A stretch of DNA of 64,000 nucleotides from UBA6016 sp041915365 (GTDB taxonomy: Bacteria > Campylobacterota > Campylobacteria > Campylobacterales > UBA6016): contig JAYSBP010000004.1 in the NCBI GenBank assembly GCA_041915365.1, positions 62,001 to 126,000 of the forward strand. Direction: 5' to 3'. Below the pieces are notes generated by a model. The model did no database searches, had not been told where the DNA came from, and worked only from the letters and a program-made list of their open reading frames with translations. Of this stretch, positions 18,764 to 27,771 are shown in pieces. A program made the position numbers and the translations under genes. The stretch's first letter is position 1. Each line of letters opens with the position of its first letter.

Positions 18764-19527
18764 AAAAAATAGAAAAAATCAGGCTAAACAAACTTGTTGC
18801 GGAGAGAAGTGAGTATTCGAGAAGGGAAGCTGATGAGCTAATACAAAAAGGGGCTGTAAAAGTTGATGGCGAGGTAGTAACAAACCCTGCTGAAAGTTTT
18901 GATAAAAACGCTGATATTTTTGTCAAAAATAGACGACTAAAACCTGCAACCGATTTTTTTACGGCGATTGTATACAATAAACCAAAAGGGGAGCTTGTCG
19001 CAAAAAGTGACCCCAGAGGAAGAAAAACTATATTTGACTCCCTTGAAAATGAGTTTAAAAAATTTATCCCCGTTGGCAGACTGGACTACGCTTCCGAGGG
19101 TGTGCTAATACTCACAGACTCCTCAAAGGTGGCGACAGCTCTTATGAATTCAAGTCTGGAGCGAACATACAACATTAAAATAAAAGGCGATATAACAAGA
19201 CAGCTTGAAGACGCAATGCTTAGCGGCGTGGAGCTAAAACATTCAAAAGTTGGAGCGCACGAAAAAAGTGCACCTGTTGATATGACTATCAAACCTTTTA
19301 TAGGATACAAAATAACCAAAAATTCACCTACTTTTTCAAAACTAAGCGTAAAAATTGCCGAGGGGCAAAACAGGGAGCTTAGAAGATTTTTTGCCCACTT
19401 TAAAAGAGATGTTGTTGACCTAAAGAGGGTGTCTTACGGGTTTATAAATCTAAATGCACTTCCGACAGGAAAGACTAGATATCTAAACAAAGAAGAATAT
19501 AGAGAGCTTAGAAAGTTCATTAAATAA
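18760..19527 (+). CDS. rluB: RsuA/RluB-family pseudouridine synthase
   Basis: Residues ~5-55 form an S4 domain (RLNKLVAERSEYSRREADELIQKG). The catalytic motif is VGRLDYASEGVLILTD near residue 110, and EGQNRELRRFFAHF is typical of the RsuA/RluB/RluE branch. 255 aa. RluB (23S U2605) is most likely from length and an intact S4 domain; RluE or RluF specificity cannot be excluded. Translationally coupled to kdsD. Confidence 0.85.
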   Translation: MKKIEKIRLNKLVAERSEYSRREADELIQKGAVKVDGEVVTNPAESFDKNADIFVKNRRLKPATDFFTAIVYNKPKGELVAKSDPRGRKTIFDSLENEFKKFIPVGRLDYASEGVLILTDSSKVATALMNSSLERTYNIKIKGDITRQLEDAMLSGVELKHSKVGAHEKSAPVDMTIKPFIGYKITKNSPTFSKLSVKIAEGQNRELRRFFAHFKRDVVDLKRVSYGFINLNALPTGKTRYLNKEEYRELRKFIK

Positions 19528-19538
19528 AAGGAGATTCG

Positions 19539-19934
19539 ATGCTAAAAAAACTAAAATACAAAACGAAACATAAAAGCGAAATGATACAGATAACAAACGA
19601 CATTAAAGAGCTCGTCATAAAATCTGGTATAAAAGACGGCATTGCCGTGGTATTTACCCCGCACACAACGGCTAGCGTACTTCTTTTTGAAAATAATGAC
19701 CCGAACCTATCTAGGGATTTCCTAAAAAAAATGTCTGAATTCGCACCAGCCGAAGCAAAATACGCACATATTGGAGAAAATGCTCATGCCCATTTGAAAT
19801 CTGGGGCACTAGGATGTAGCCTGTCTTTAATAATAGAAGACGCAAACATAATAATGGGTAAATGGCAAGGTGTATATCTGGCAGACTTTGACGGCCCAAG
19901 AGAGAGAGAAGTTTATCTAAAGATTATCGGTTGA
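19539..19934 (+). CDS. YjbQ/UPF0047 family protein
   Basis: A 131-aa single-domain protein with the family blocks VVFTPHTTASVLLFEN and HAHLKSGALGCSLSL...GKWQGVYLADFDGPREREV. Family members bind metal through conserved His, and E. coli YjbQ has weak thiamine-phosphate synthase activity; the physiological role is unsettled. RBS AAAGGAGATTCG precedes the ATG. Overlaps the next gene by four bases. Confidence 0.85.
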   Translation: MLKKLKYKTKHKSEMIQITNDIKELVIKSGIKDGIAVVFTPHTTASVLLFENNDPNLSRDFLKKMSEFAPAEAKYAHIGENAHAHLKSGALGCSLSLIIEDANIIMGKWQGVYLADFDGPREREVYLKIIG

Positions 19935-21250
19935 AAATAGCCGTAATCGGTGGTGGAATAAGCGGGCTTGCAACCGCTTTTTACCTAAAAAGGTTTTCTA
20001 GCTCAAATAATGTAACACTCTATGAAGCAGAAAATCAGCTAGGCGGAAAACTAAAAACCGTAGAAAAATTTGGCTTCTCCATAGAACTTACAAATCATGT
20101 ATTTAGTGAAAAAGACATTTTTATAAATGAACTAATAAATGATATTGGACTAAGCAAGCACATAATTAAAACCTCAGAAAACTCAAAAATAAAATACTTT
20201 TTTGACAACGGCATCCTACAGACCATACCAACATCCAAAAAAGAGCTATTCAAAACAAAATCAATCGGAATTTTTGCAAAGCTATCCGCTTTTGCTGATT
20301 TTGCTAGACCAAAAAAAAAGGCGGAAACTGACGAGAGTTTACAAAGTTTTCTAAACAGAAGACTTGGCAAAAGCACGGCCACTATTTTTGGAGATTTGCT
20401 TGCAACGTCATTTTTTGCCTCTAGCGCCGATAAACTATCCGTGAAGGCCGCATTTACTTGGCTGGATATTGCAGAACAGACAAAAGGAAAAATTTTAGCC
20501 GATATTTTTGACGAGCTGACAAAGCTAGATACACTTTTGACATTCAAAGACGGGAGCTCCGCTTTTATCGCAGATTTCTCATCCACTTTTTCTTTTGAAA
20601 AAAAGCTAAATACAGAGGTTAGCAAAGTCAAAAAAATAGGCTCAAAATGGAGCGTAGAAGCTAATGGTGAGTGTAGCGAATTTGACAAAGTGGTGCTATG
20701 TACGCCATCTTTTGTCTCATCAAGGCTACTAAAGGATGAAGACGAGACACTATGCGAACTCTTAAAGAACATAGAATACTCACCCCTTGCAGTGGTTTCG
20801 CTTGCTTATGATGACTTACCTCATAATATGAACGGCTTTGGAATCGTCAATAGCAAACGCTCGAATGCTAAGTCTCTGGGAATAGTCTGGGATAGCTCGA
20901 TAGATAGTGGATGTGCTCCTGAAGGCAAAAAACTCATAAGAGTCATAGTCGGCGGGCAAAGAGAGCCATTCTTGCCATTAAAGCAAGAAAATGAGCTTAT
21001 AGACATAGCTACAGGGGCCATCTCTGATATGATGGGCGTGTATGAAGAACCAATGCTAAATCATATAACCAGATGGCATAAGGCAATTCCAAATTATGAA
21101 GTCGGGCATAAAGAACTTGTGGGGCAAATATTGGACAGAGCAAGAAAGCTGGGCGGTCTCTACATAAACTCTAGTGCACTTGAAGGCATAAGCCTAGACG
21201 CATGCGCAAAAAATTCAAAACAAACCGCACTAAAAATAATCAGCGAGTAA
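19931..21250 (+). CDS. FAD-dependent amine oxidase family protein, protoporphyrinogen-oxidase-like
   Basis: Begins with the Rossmann dinucleotide motif VIGGGISGLATAFYLKRF and the second FAD block GGKLKTVEKFGF. The C-terminal LYINSSALEGISLDACAKNSKQTA resembles the FAD-binding end of HemY-type protoporphyrinogen/coproporphyrinogen oxidases. 439 aa, about the length of HemY. TTG start overlapping yjbQ. Heme oxidation is the best guess, and the operon nearby needs b- and c-type heme, but phytoene-desaturase-like or other amine oxidases share these motifs. Its end forms a palindrome with the convergent rho gene. Confidence 0.7.
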   Translation: MKIAVIGGGISGLATAFYLKRFSSSNNVTLYEAENQLGGKLKTVEKFGFSIELTNHVFSEKDIFINELINDIGLSKHIIKTSENSKIKYFFDNGILQTIPTSKKELFKTKSIGIFAKLSAFADFARPKKKAETDESLQSFLNRRLGKSTATIFGDLLATSFFASSADKLSVKAAFTWLDIAEQTKGKILADIFDELTKLDTLLTFKDGSSAFIADFSSTFSFEKKLNTEVSKVKKIGSKWSVEANGECSEFDKVVLCTPSFVSSRLLKDEDETLCELLKNIEYSPLAVVSLAYDDLPHNMNGFGIVNSKRSNAKSLGIVWDSSIDSGCAPEGKKLIRVIVGGQREPFLPLKQENELIDIATGAISDMMGVYEEPMLNHITRWHKAIPNYEVGHKELVGQILDRARKLGGLYINSSALEGISLDACAKNSKQTALKIISE

Positions 21251-21262
21251 ATTTTACTCGCT
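21242..21262. terminator. palindrome across two convergent stop codons
   Basis: AGCGAGTAAA-T-TTTACTCGCT: perfect 10-bp arms with a one-base centre. It contains the Ser-Glu-stop ends of both the flavoprotein (+) and rho (-). A bidirectional terminator is likely, though runs of U are short on both sides. Confidence 0.5.
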
Positions 21263-22579
21263 ATTCATCATCGCAAGAAATTCTTCATTATTTTTTGTCG
21301 TAAGCATTTTAGAGAATATGAATTTGAGCGCTTCGGCTTCGTCTTTCATGCCGCTATTCATTGCGGTTCTTAGCGCCCATACACGCTGGAGTGTTTGAGG
21401 GGCAAGGAGAAGCTCTTCTTTTCTAGTTCCGGACTTGATAAGATCGATCGCTGGATAAATTCTTCTATCCGCAAGATTTCTGCTGAGGATAATCTCCATA
21501 TTGCCTGTACCTTTAAACTCTTCAAAGATCACTTCATCCATTCTACTTCCGGTATCTATAAGAGCAGTAGCTATGATTGTAAGACTTCCGCCTCCTTCAA
21601 TATTTCTAGCCGCACCAAAAAATCTTTTTGGCTTATGCAGCGCATTTGCATCAACACCACCCGACAAAACCTTGCCACTTGATGGAGTAACGGTATTGTA
21701 CGCTCTTGCAAGCCTCGTAATTGAGTCAAGCAATATCACAACATCCTTACCCATTTCTACTGCTCTTTTTGCTTTTTCTATCACAAGCTCCGCCACACGA
21801 ACGTGATTAAGGGCTGGCATGTCAAACGTAGAGCTATATACCTCGCCTTTTACACAACGCTGCATATCGGTAACCTCTTCAGGTCTTTCATCTATTAGCA
21901 ATACGATGAGCTCAACTTCTGGATGATTTGTACTAATACCGTGCGCCATCTCTTTTAGAATTTCTGTTTTACCACTTCTTGGTGGGGCTACTATAAGACC
22001 TCTTTGACCTTTGCCTATCGGCGTGAATAGGTCTATAGTCCTGCCTGTCAGCTTAAGCGGCGAGTACTCTAATTTGAGCTGAGAATTTGCGTAAAGCGGG
22101 GTTAGGTTGTCAAAAAGAGGTCTCTTCTTGCTCTCTTCCGGCGGCAAGTAATTGATAGCTTCAATTTTTAGTAGAGCAAAATATCTCTCTTGCTCTTTTG
22201 GCGGTCTCACCTGCCCCGTTACCGTATCCCCATTTCTAAGGCCAAATCTTCTTATTTGCGTATTTGAAACATACACATCATTGATGCTATCGGAGATATT
22301 TGTATCAGTAGCTCTCAAAAAGCCGTAGCCGTCTCCTGCAATCTCAAGCATTCCAGAGAAAAGCATGAAACCGCCTCTTGATATTTGCGATTTGAGTATT
22401 TCAAACATCAAATCTTGACGTTTTAGCTCATTTGGATTTTCTACCTCAAGCTCTGAGGCTATGGCAACCAAGTCATCAAGGCCCATTGTTCTGAGGTCTT
22501 CTATCTTGTAGCCGTCAACAGGAATGTGGGTTCGTTTTTTGGAAGTTTTTGTTTGGGAATTTTGAGACTCGGAAGACAT
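21254..22579 (-). CDS. rho: transcription termination factor Rho
   Basis: Hexameric RNA helicase. The N-terminal Rho-N segment (LRTMGLDDLVAIASELEVEN), cold-shock-like RNA-binding domain (GDGYGFLRATDTN) and Walker A GLIVAPPRSGKTEIL are present. Walker B is VVILLDSITRLARAYN, and the Q-loop/R-loop SSGKVLSGGVD also matches. 441 aa, complete. Monocistronic by context: convergent with the flavoprotein gene and 93 bases from pgpA. Confidence 0.97.
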   Translation of the reverse strand: MSSESQNSQTKTSKKRTHIPVDGYKIEDLRTMGLDDLVAIASELEVENPNELKRQDLMFEILKSQISRGGFMLFSGMLEIAGDGYGFLRATDTNISDSINDVYVSNTQIRRFGLRNGDTVTGQVRPPKEQERYFALLKIEAINYLPPEESKKRPLFDNLTPLYANSQLKLEYSPLKLTGRTIDLFTPIGKGQRGLIVAPPRSGKTEILKEMAHGISTNHPEVELIVLLIDERPEEVTDMQRCVKGEVYSSTFDMPALNHVRVAELVIEKAKRAVEMGKDVVILLDSITRLARAYNTVTPSSGKVLSGGVDANALHKPKRFFGAARNIEGGGSLTIIATALIDTGSRMDEVIFEEFKGTGNMEIILSRNLADRRIYPAIDLIKSGTRKEELLLAPQTLQRVWALRTAMNSGMKDEAEALKFIFSKMLTTKNNEEFLAMMNSE

Positions 22580-22672
22580 ATATAGCCCTTAATCTGGATT
22601 ATTAAAAGGAAGTTTTTAGGCACAAAAGCGCCATAAATGAAGTGTAACCTTGTAGTTTTGTGATTTTAACAG

Positions 22673-23152
22673 TTAAAAGCTTAAGCCCATAAACTGTAAG
22701 CCTCGAAAGACAACCCAGCTTAGTATTCCGGCAAAAATACCCGCCAAAATATCATCAAACATAACACCATTACCGCCCTTGAATTTTCTCTCAGCGAGAC
22801 CTATGACGGACGGCTTTTTAATATCCAAAATCCTGAAAAATACAAATACTAAAAATGCTTGAAGCCATATATTGTCTATTTGAACGGTCATCGAGAGCGC
22901 AATAAAAGTCCCGACAACCTCATCCGTCACAATTCTGGAGTCATCATGTATTCCGCCCTCAGCCTCGTACGCATTGATTTCCTTGATGGATATAACGGTC
23001 AAAAGTATGGCCACCAAAAACAACGTAGTAGCGCCCAAAAAATGCAATATCAAAAACCCAAAAGGCAAAGCAGCCAGCGTTCCCATTGTCCCAGGCGCAT
23101 ATTTTGATAATCCAGCTCCAAAAAATGACAAAAATATAAGTCTTTTATTCAT
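22673..23152 (-). CDS. pgpA: phosphatidylglycerophosphatase A
   Basis: Inner-membrane enzyme that dephosphorylates phosphatidylglycerol phosphate. Signature blocks are KYAPGTMGTLAALPFG near the N terminus, IVTDEVVGTFIAL and the C-terminal GGNGVMFDDILAGIFAG with its Asp pair. Three to four hydrophobic segments. 159 aa, normal. Last gene of the ispDF-regulator-ATPS-like-pgpA run. Confidence 0.93.
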   Translation of the reverse strand: MNKRLIFLSFFGAGLSKYAPGTMGTLAALPFGFLILHFLGATTLFLVAILLTVISIKEINAYEAEGGIHDDSRIVTDEVVGTFIALSMTVQIDNIWLQAFLVFVFFRILDIKKPSVIGLAERKFKGGNGVMFDDILAGIFAGILSWVVFRGLQFMGLSF

Positions 23153-23161
23153 CTATGCTTC

Positions 23162-24352
23162 CTAGTTTAGCGAGGTTGTTTGATATAGTGCCATCAACTC
23201 ATGATAAAACTCTCTCTCGGAGTGCTCCTCGATAAGTCCACTATTTGTCGTAAGGTCGTTATATAGTTTGCCTAGGTTTTTAAAACGATTCGGAAATATC
23301 TTTGAAAGATAGATGGCAGATACGTCTTTTCTCATAAGTATTGCGGGAGGCAAAAGTCCCGTCTTTAAAAGCTGCAAAAGCGACTCCGTATTAAAGCTTA
23401 TATGGTGATGCATCCCGTGAGGACAAGAACGCTGTGTAACAAGAGTCTTGCACACATTGCAATAGACAAAATAGCTAGAAATATCAATTTTCAGATCTAT
23501 CCCAACAAAAGAATCAAAAATACTTTTTATCTCGTGGCTTTCATAAAACATCCCAAGCCCCGCATGATTTGCGCCTATTACAAAGCTGTCGCAACCAAAA
23601 TTCTGAATAGCTATGGCATCCAGTAAAAGTTCATTTGTTCCGGCAAAAAGATATGTATTTTCAAAAGGGACGACAACAACCCTATCGGATGGTAGATATG
23701 TATTTATGAGGTGCTCTAGTGCCTCATATCTAATCGAATATGATAGCTCATCCGCAGAATAAGGCTTTGACAAAAATATAACCACAAGATCATTTTTTTC
23801 AAGAGTCAGACGTATCAGCCTCTCATGCGCACGGTTTAGGGGTCTTGCCGCCATAACCATCCCGGCTACATGTTTGGCGTCTATCCTTTTTTTTGCTTCC
23901 TCTATTTTTTGTTTTGCTTTTTTCACATCTTCAAAATCTATCTCATACTCACCGCTTACCGCATATTTGCCAAGCCTAGAAATAGTATTGACAACACCTG
24001 GGTGGGACATATCGCAGGTGCCGTATATTTTTTCGACCCTAGCCATCTGGTCTATCTCAAATACTTCGCCGACAGTCAAGCTTCCTACTATGTTGTGGTT
24101 TTCGACGAGATTTATCGTCTCCCCTTTTTGTAGCCCCTCCAATACCTCTTTGTTTCTCTTGCCGCTGGGCGCAAGCAAAAACGAAAACGGAAAGCTCTTG
24201 CCCTTATAAAGCGAGTTCGCATCCACGCCTCTCGCTTCAGCACTCCCCATTAGTCCTTCTATCGGCGACAGTATCCCCTCTTTTACGAGAGACAAAGATG
24301 CGACGGCTTCCTTGTCTATAAATAGCGATTTATTTCTTTTTGTAGATGCCAT
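23162..24352 (-). CDS. ATP-sulfurylase-like protein with altered active site
   Basis: 396 aa with the overall ATP sulfurylase layout: N-terminal PUA-like domain (SLVKEGILSPIEGLMG), central nucleotidyltransferase domain, and C-terminal zinc site CNVCKTLVTQRSCPH-HH. The family's catalytic QTRNPLHRAH reads MAARPLNRAH here: QTRN is lost and the first His of the HxxH pair is Asn. The later GRDHAG reads GANHAG. These residues contact ATP and sulfate in true Sat enzymes, so sulfate activation is doubtful. It overlaps the response-regulator gene by 23 bases, and no PAPS/APS reductase genes are near. Role unknown. Confidence 0.75.
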   Translation of the reverse strand: MASTKRNKSLFIDKEAVASLSLVKEGILSPIEGLMGSAEARGVDANSLYKGKSFPFSFLLAPSGKRNKEVLEGLQKGETINLVENHNIVGSLTVGEVFEIDQMARVEKIYGTCDMSHPGVVNTISRLGKYAVSGEYEIDFEDVKKAKQKIEEAKKRIDAKHVAGMVMAARPLNRAHERLIRLTLEKNDLVVIFLSKPYSADELSYSIRYEALEHLINTYLPSDRVVVVPFENTYLFAGTNELLLDAIAIQNFGCDSFVIGANHAGLGMFYESHEIKSIFDSFVGIDLKIDISSYFVYCNVCKTLVTQRSCPHGMHHHISFNTESLLQLLKTGLLPPAILMRKDVSAIYLSKIFPNRFKNLGKLYNDLTTNSGLIEEHSEREFYHELMALYQTTSLN

Positions 24353-25217
24353 GTTTCTTTCTTTTTTCCCATAGAGATTTTCTGGAGATACCTAGTTTTT
24401 TTGATAGCTCTACGTCTGGATATTTATCTTGAAAGCTAATTACTATGTTTTTGACATAATCTTCAATGGTAAATATCTCAGAGCCCGATACAAATCCGTC
24501 ATCGCTTTGTAGCTCAACAATATCAATATCTCCATCCTCTATTGCTTCAGTCGAAGAAAAAACGACATACTTGCCAGCTATAGAATCAAGAAATATTTTT
24601 TTATCCGCTTTTTTTAAAGATTCAAAATCAACGGCATAAATAATAGATTTGTTATCGTGTTCCAAAAACAGTTTTTCACTAAAATCTTTTTGCAAACACA
24701 CAAACTCAAGCCTCATCCCTTTGATTGCCGCAAGTTTGAAGGCGTATGCATCCATTTTCTTTTGAGAGGACGAATAAAGTGCCTTCGGAAGCTCTGTTTT
24801 TTTGCCAATCTCTGGAATATCCATTGTCGAAAAAGAGGTTGATAGGTATTTTTTTAGAGAGTCGTTCTCTTTTGTCAGTCTCTCATAATCAAGATAGTGA
24901 TTAATTTTTTTGATTAACTCCTCTATCATGAAAGGCTTTAGTATATAGTCTTTGGCTCCAGCTTTGAGCGGTATAGAGACCGTATCGTTATTGATATAGT
25001 TGACCATCAAAATAATAATTGATTTTTTATACTTATCTATGACTGGCATAAAGTTTTGGCTGCCCATAGACGTAGACAAAAGCACAACGTCAAAAAACTC
25101 GTCCCTTATAGCATCTTTACCACTAGCGGCAAGCTCGCAGTGATAGCCGCACTCTACCAGCTTATTTGCGATACTCTGCGCCAGATATATCTCATTTTCG
25201 ACTATTAATATTCTCAT
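24330..25217 (-). CDS. orphan response-regulator-like protein with Fis-type C terminus
   Basis: Residues 1-115 are a receiver fold (MRILIVENE...GAKDYILKPFMIEEL) with the conserved Lys kept. The phospho-accepting Asp is Ser (VVLLSTSMG), and one of the paired N-terminal acids is Asn. The middle ~130 residues look like a shrunken NtrC-type AAA+ domain with no Walker A. The end (VELSKKLGISRKSLWEKRKKHG) is a Fis-type helix-turn-helix. ATG start overlaps the ispDF stop (ATGA). It probably binds DNA without phosphorylation control or sigma-54 activation (inference). No partner kinase nearby. Confidence 0.8.
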   Translation of the reverse strand: MRILIVENEIYLAQSIANKLVECGYHCELAASGKDAIRDEFFDVVLLSTSMGSQNFMPVIDKYKKSIIILMVNYINNDTVSIPLKAGAKDYILKPFMIEELIKKINHYLDYERLTKENDSLKKYLSTSFSTMDIPEIGKKTELPKALYSSSQKKMDAYAFKLAAIKGMRLEFVCLQKDFSEKLFLEHDNKSIIYAVDFESLKKADKKIFLDSIAGKYVVFSSTEAIEDGDIDIVELQSDDGFVSGSEIFTIEDYVKNIVISFQDKYPDVELSKKLGISRKSLWEKRKKHGIYKKK

Positions 25218-26335
25218 GCGCTTTTCCAATTAAAAAATTTTATACTTGCCACGCTCATCACAAGCGCACCCTCCCCTCGTCCGACAAATCCCATTTTCTC
25301 AGACGTGGTTGCCTTCACGCATATTTTGTACGGAGCTATTCCCATTATATTCGCCAAGCTCTTCTTGATCTCGGTTTTTATAGCAAAAAGTTTTGGCTTT
25401 TCGGCGACAACCGTCATATCTATATTGGATATTTCATACCCGACACCACGAACCATTGATACTGCCGAACGAAGAAGCTCGGTTGAGTCGATCCCTTTGT
25501 ATTTTTGGTCGGTATCGGGGAAAAACTCGCCTATATCGCCAAGTCCCGCAGCGCCAAGAAGTGCGTCTATAATAGAGTGTATCAATACATCGCCGTCTGA
25601 ATGGGCCTTAAAACCATAGTCTGCTTCTATTTTGACGCCGCCTAGCATGCAGGTCTTCCCGTCTTCAAAAGCATGAGTATCAAAACCTATTCCACAAAAC
25701 GTATCACTTGATGGATGCGGAAGGCAGGCAATTAGACTTAGGTCGTCTTTTGTTGTGAGCTTGATTTGCTTTTTTGAGCCGTCCACCAGCCCTACCCTAT
25801 GCCCCGCTTCTTTCATGGCACTGGAGTCATCGGTAAATACTATCTGTCTTGAAAGCGCATCTTGCAGCAGAGACTTTTTTGAGAGCTGAGGAGTTTGAAT
25901 TAACTTTACACTGTTTCTATCTATATACTCCCCACCGTACACAACCGTATCCGGCACATTTATCGCAGGCGCTACGCAGTCATAAGAGTCTTTTGCGCTA
26001 ATTACCCTTGCCACGCACTCCGCATCGACGCAACACCTAGCTACATCTGCGCTTAGCACGTATTCGCCGCTTGCCGCATCTATGGCATTTTTTAGGGAGT
26101 CTTGTCTCTCTTTGCCACCTGCTACAAAAACATAATCAGCAAAATTTTGCATATACCCTAGCTCACTCTCATCGCCCACCACGATAATCTCGTGAAATTC
26201 ATATATCTTCTCAAACTGCTTTGCTACAAAAAGCCACAGCGGCTCATCACCGCATCTTAGCCATTGCTTTTTCGTACCGAGTCCAAAACGGCTGGAGCTT
26301 CCTGCCGCCAAAAGGATTAGAGATATTTCGGACAA
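25214..26335 (-). CDS. ispDF: bifunctional IspD/IspF, MEP isoprenoid pathway
   Basis: Fusion of MEP cytidylyltransferase (residues ~1-205: LLAAGSSSRFGLGTKKQWL, VLSADVARCCV) and MECDP synthase (~212-373: GIGFDTHAFEDG, HSDGDVLIHSIIDALLGA). The fusion is typical of Campylobacterota and alphaproteobacteria. Converts MEP to CDP-ME and later CDP-MEP to the cyclic diphosphate. First gene of the four-gene minus-strand run ending in pgpA; divergent from thiC across 93 bases. Confidence 0.95.
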   Translation of the reverse strand: MSEISLILLAAGSSSRFGLGTKKQWLRCGDEPLWLFVAKQFEKIYEFHEIIVVGDESELGYMQNFADYVFVAGGKERQDSLKNAIDAASGEYVLSADVARCCVDAECVARVISAKDSYDCVAPAINVPDTVVYGGEYIDRNSVKLIQTPQLSKKSLLQDALSRQIVFTDDSSAMKEAGHRVGLVDGSKKQIKLTTKDDLSLIACLPHPSSDTFCGIGFDTHAFEDGKTCMLGGVKIEADYGFKAHSDGDVLIHSIIDALLGAAGLGDIGEFFPDTDQKYKGIDSTELLRSAVSMVRGVGYEISNIDMTVVAEKPKLFAIKTEIKKSLANIMGIAPYKICVKATTSEKMGFVGRGEGALVMSVASIKFFNWKSA

Positions 26336-26428
26336 TTTCAGCCTTTTTTTTGTTTTTTGTGGTTATATTTTTTTTCAAAAATTATACTTTAATTAGACTG
26401 TATAAATTCGTAACACTTAGGAGTCCTT

Positions 26429-27766
26429 ATGCTTAGAAGCGAATGGGTAAAGGCAAGAGCCGAAGACAAGACAAAAACACAAATGCACTACGCTAGAAAA
26501 GGGATAATCACGGAAGAGATGCGATACGTCGCAAATGTCGAAGACCTCGACCCTGAGTTTGTAAGGGCTGAGATAGCAAGAGGGAGGATGATAATCCCCG
26601 CTAACGTCAACCATCTAACCCTCCAGCCAATGGCGATAGGGCTTGGCGCAAAATGCAAAATCAATGCAAACATAGGCGCAAGCTCGCTTTCAAGCTGTGC
26701 CGAAGAAGAGGTAGCAAAACTGGAAATATGCCTCAAATACGGAGCAGACACGGTAATGGACCTCTCAACAGGCGGCAATCTGGATGAAATCAGAACAGAG
26801 CTAATCAAGCGCTCAAGCGTTCCAATAGGCACCGTGCCGATGTATCAAATCATCTATGAGTGCGGTAACGACATCGAAAACTTAAACGTAGAGACGATGC
26901 TAAGCGTCATAGAGAGACAGGCGCAGCAAGGTGTTAGCTATTTCACGATACATGCGGGATTTTTGCTCCAATTTATGCCGGAAGTGGCAAAAAGAAAGAT
27001 GGGGATCGTCTCAAGAGGCGGCTCGCTAATTGCGGCTTGGATGATAAAAAATCACAAAGAAAATCCTTTTTACGAAGCTTTTGACAAGATACTAGATATT
27101 TGTGCAAAGCACGATGTAGCCTTGTCTCTTGGAGATAGCCTAAGACCTGGGTGTCTAGCTGATGCGAGCGACGCCGCGCAGCTAAACGAGCTAAAAGTGC
27201 TAGGCGAACTGACGCTTAGGGCTTGGGAAAGAGATGTTCAGGTGATGATAGAAGGGCCAGGCCATGTGCCGCTCAATCAGATAGAGCGCAATATGAAAAT
27301 AGAAAGAGAGTATTGCCACGATGCGCCTTTTTATATTCTTGGCCCACTAGTCACGGACATCGCCGCAGGGTATGACCATATAGCCTCTGCGATAGGCGCT
27401 GCGGTCGGCGGATGGCACGGGGCGTCTATGCTGTGCTATGTCACGCCAAAAGAGCATTTGGGACTACCGAATATGGCGGATGTAAGAGAGGGAATCATCG
27501 CCTACAAAATAGCCGCTCACGCCGCAGACATAGCAAGAGGGCGCAAAAACGCAAGAGCCAAAGACAATGCCATGAGCGACGCTAGATATGCGTTTGACTG
27601 GAATAAACAGTTCGAGCTAGCCCTCGACCCAGACAGGGCAAAAGAGTATCACGACGAGACACTCCCTGCCGATGGGTTCAAAGATGCGGAGTTTTGTTCT
27701 ATGTGCGGGCCGAAGTTTTGCGCTTACAAAGTAACACAAGAGGCGTTCAAAAACAACGTCGAATAA
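26429..27766 (+). CDS. thiC: HMP-P synthase, thiamine pyrimidine synthesis
   Basis: Radical-SAM enzyme converting AIR to hydroxymethylpyrimidine phosphate. The C-terminal CSMCGPKFC holds the CxxCxxxxC cluster motif. MEGPGHVP (here MIEGPGHVPLNQIERNM) and YILGPLVTDIAAGYDHI are family hallmarks. 445 aa, the shorter form lacking the N-terminal extension of the E. coli enzyme. RBS TTAGGAGT. The 93-base leader is too short for a TPP riboswitch together with a promoter, and I see no CTGAGA core. Confidence 0.96.
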   Translation: MLRSEWVKARAEDKTKTQMHYARKGIITEEMRYVANVEDLDPEFVRAEIARGRMIIPANVNHLTLQPMAIGLGAKCKINANIGASSLSSCAEEEVAKLEICLKYGADTVMDLSTGGNLDEIRTELIKRSSVPIGTVPMYQIIYECGNDIENLNVETMLSVIERQAQQGVSYFTIHAGFLLQFMPEVAKRKMGIVSRGGSLIAAWMIKNHKENPFYEAFDKILDICAKHDVALSLGDSLRPGCLADASDAAQLNELKVLGELTLRAWERDVQVMIEGPGHVPLNQIERNMKIEREYCHDAPFYILGPLVTDIAAGYDHIASAIGAAVGGWHGASMLCYVTPKEHLGLPNMADVREGIIAYKIAAHAADIARGRKNARAKDNAMSDARYAFDWNKQFELALDPDRAKEYHDETLPADGFKDAEFCSMCGPKFCAYKVTQEAFKNNVE

Positions 27767-27771
27767 CACGA

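Noticed and set aside
20095..20772. Long antisense open frame opposite the flavoprotein gene
   Set aside because: Ser/Phe/Leu-rich composition typical of a shadow frame, no ribosome-binding site and no domain; the plus-strand gene has clear FAD motifs.
26336..26428. Possible TPP riboswitch before thiC
   Set aside because: The leader is only 93 bp and lacks the CTGAGA and ACCTGA-type core sequences of the THI element.
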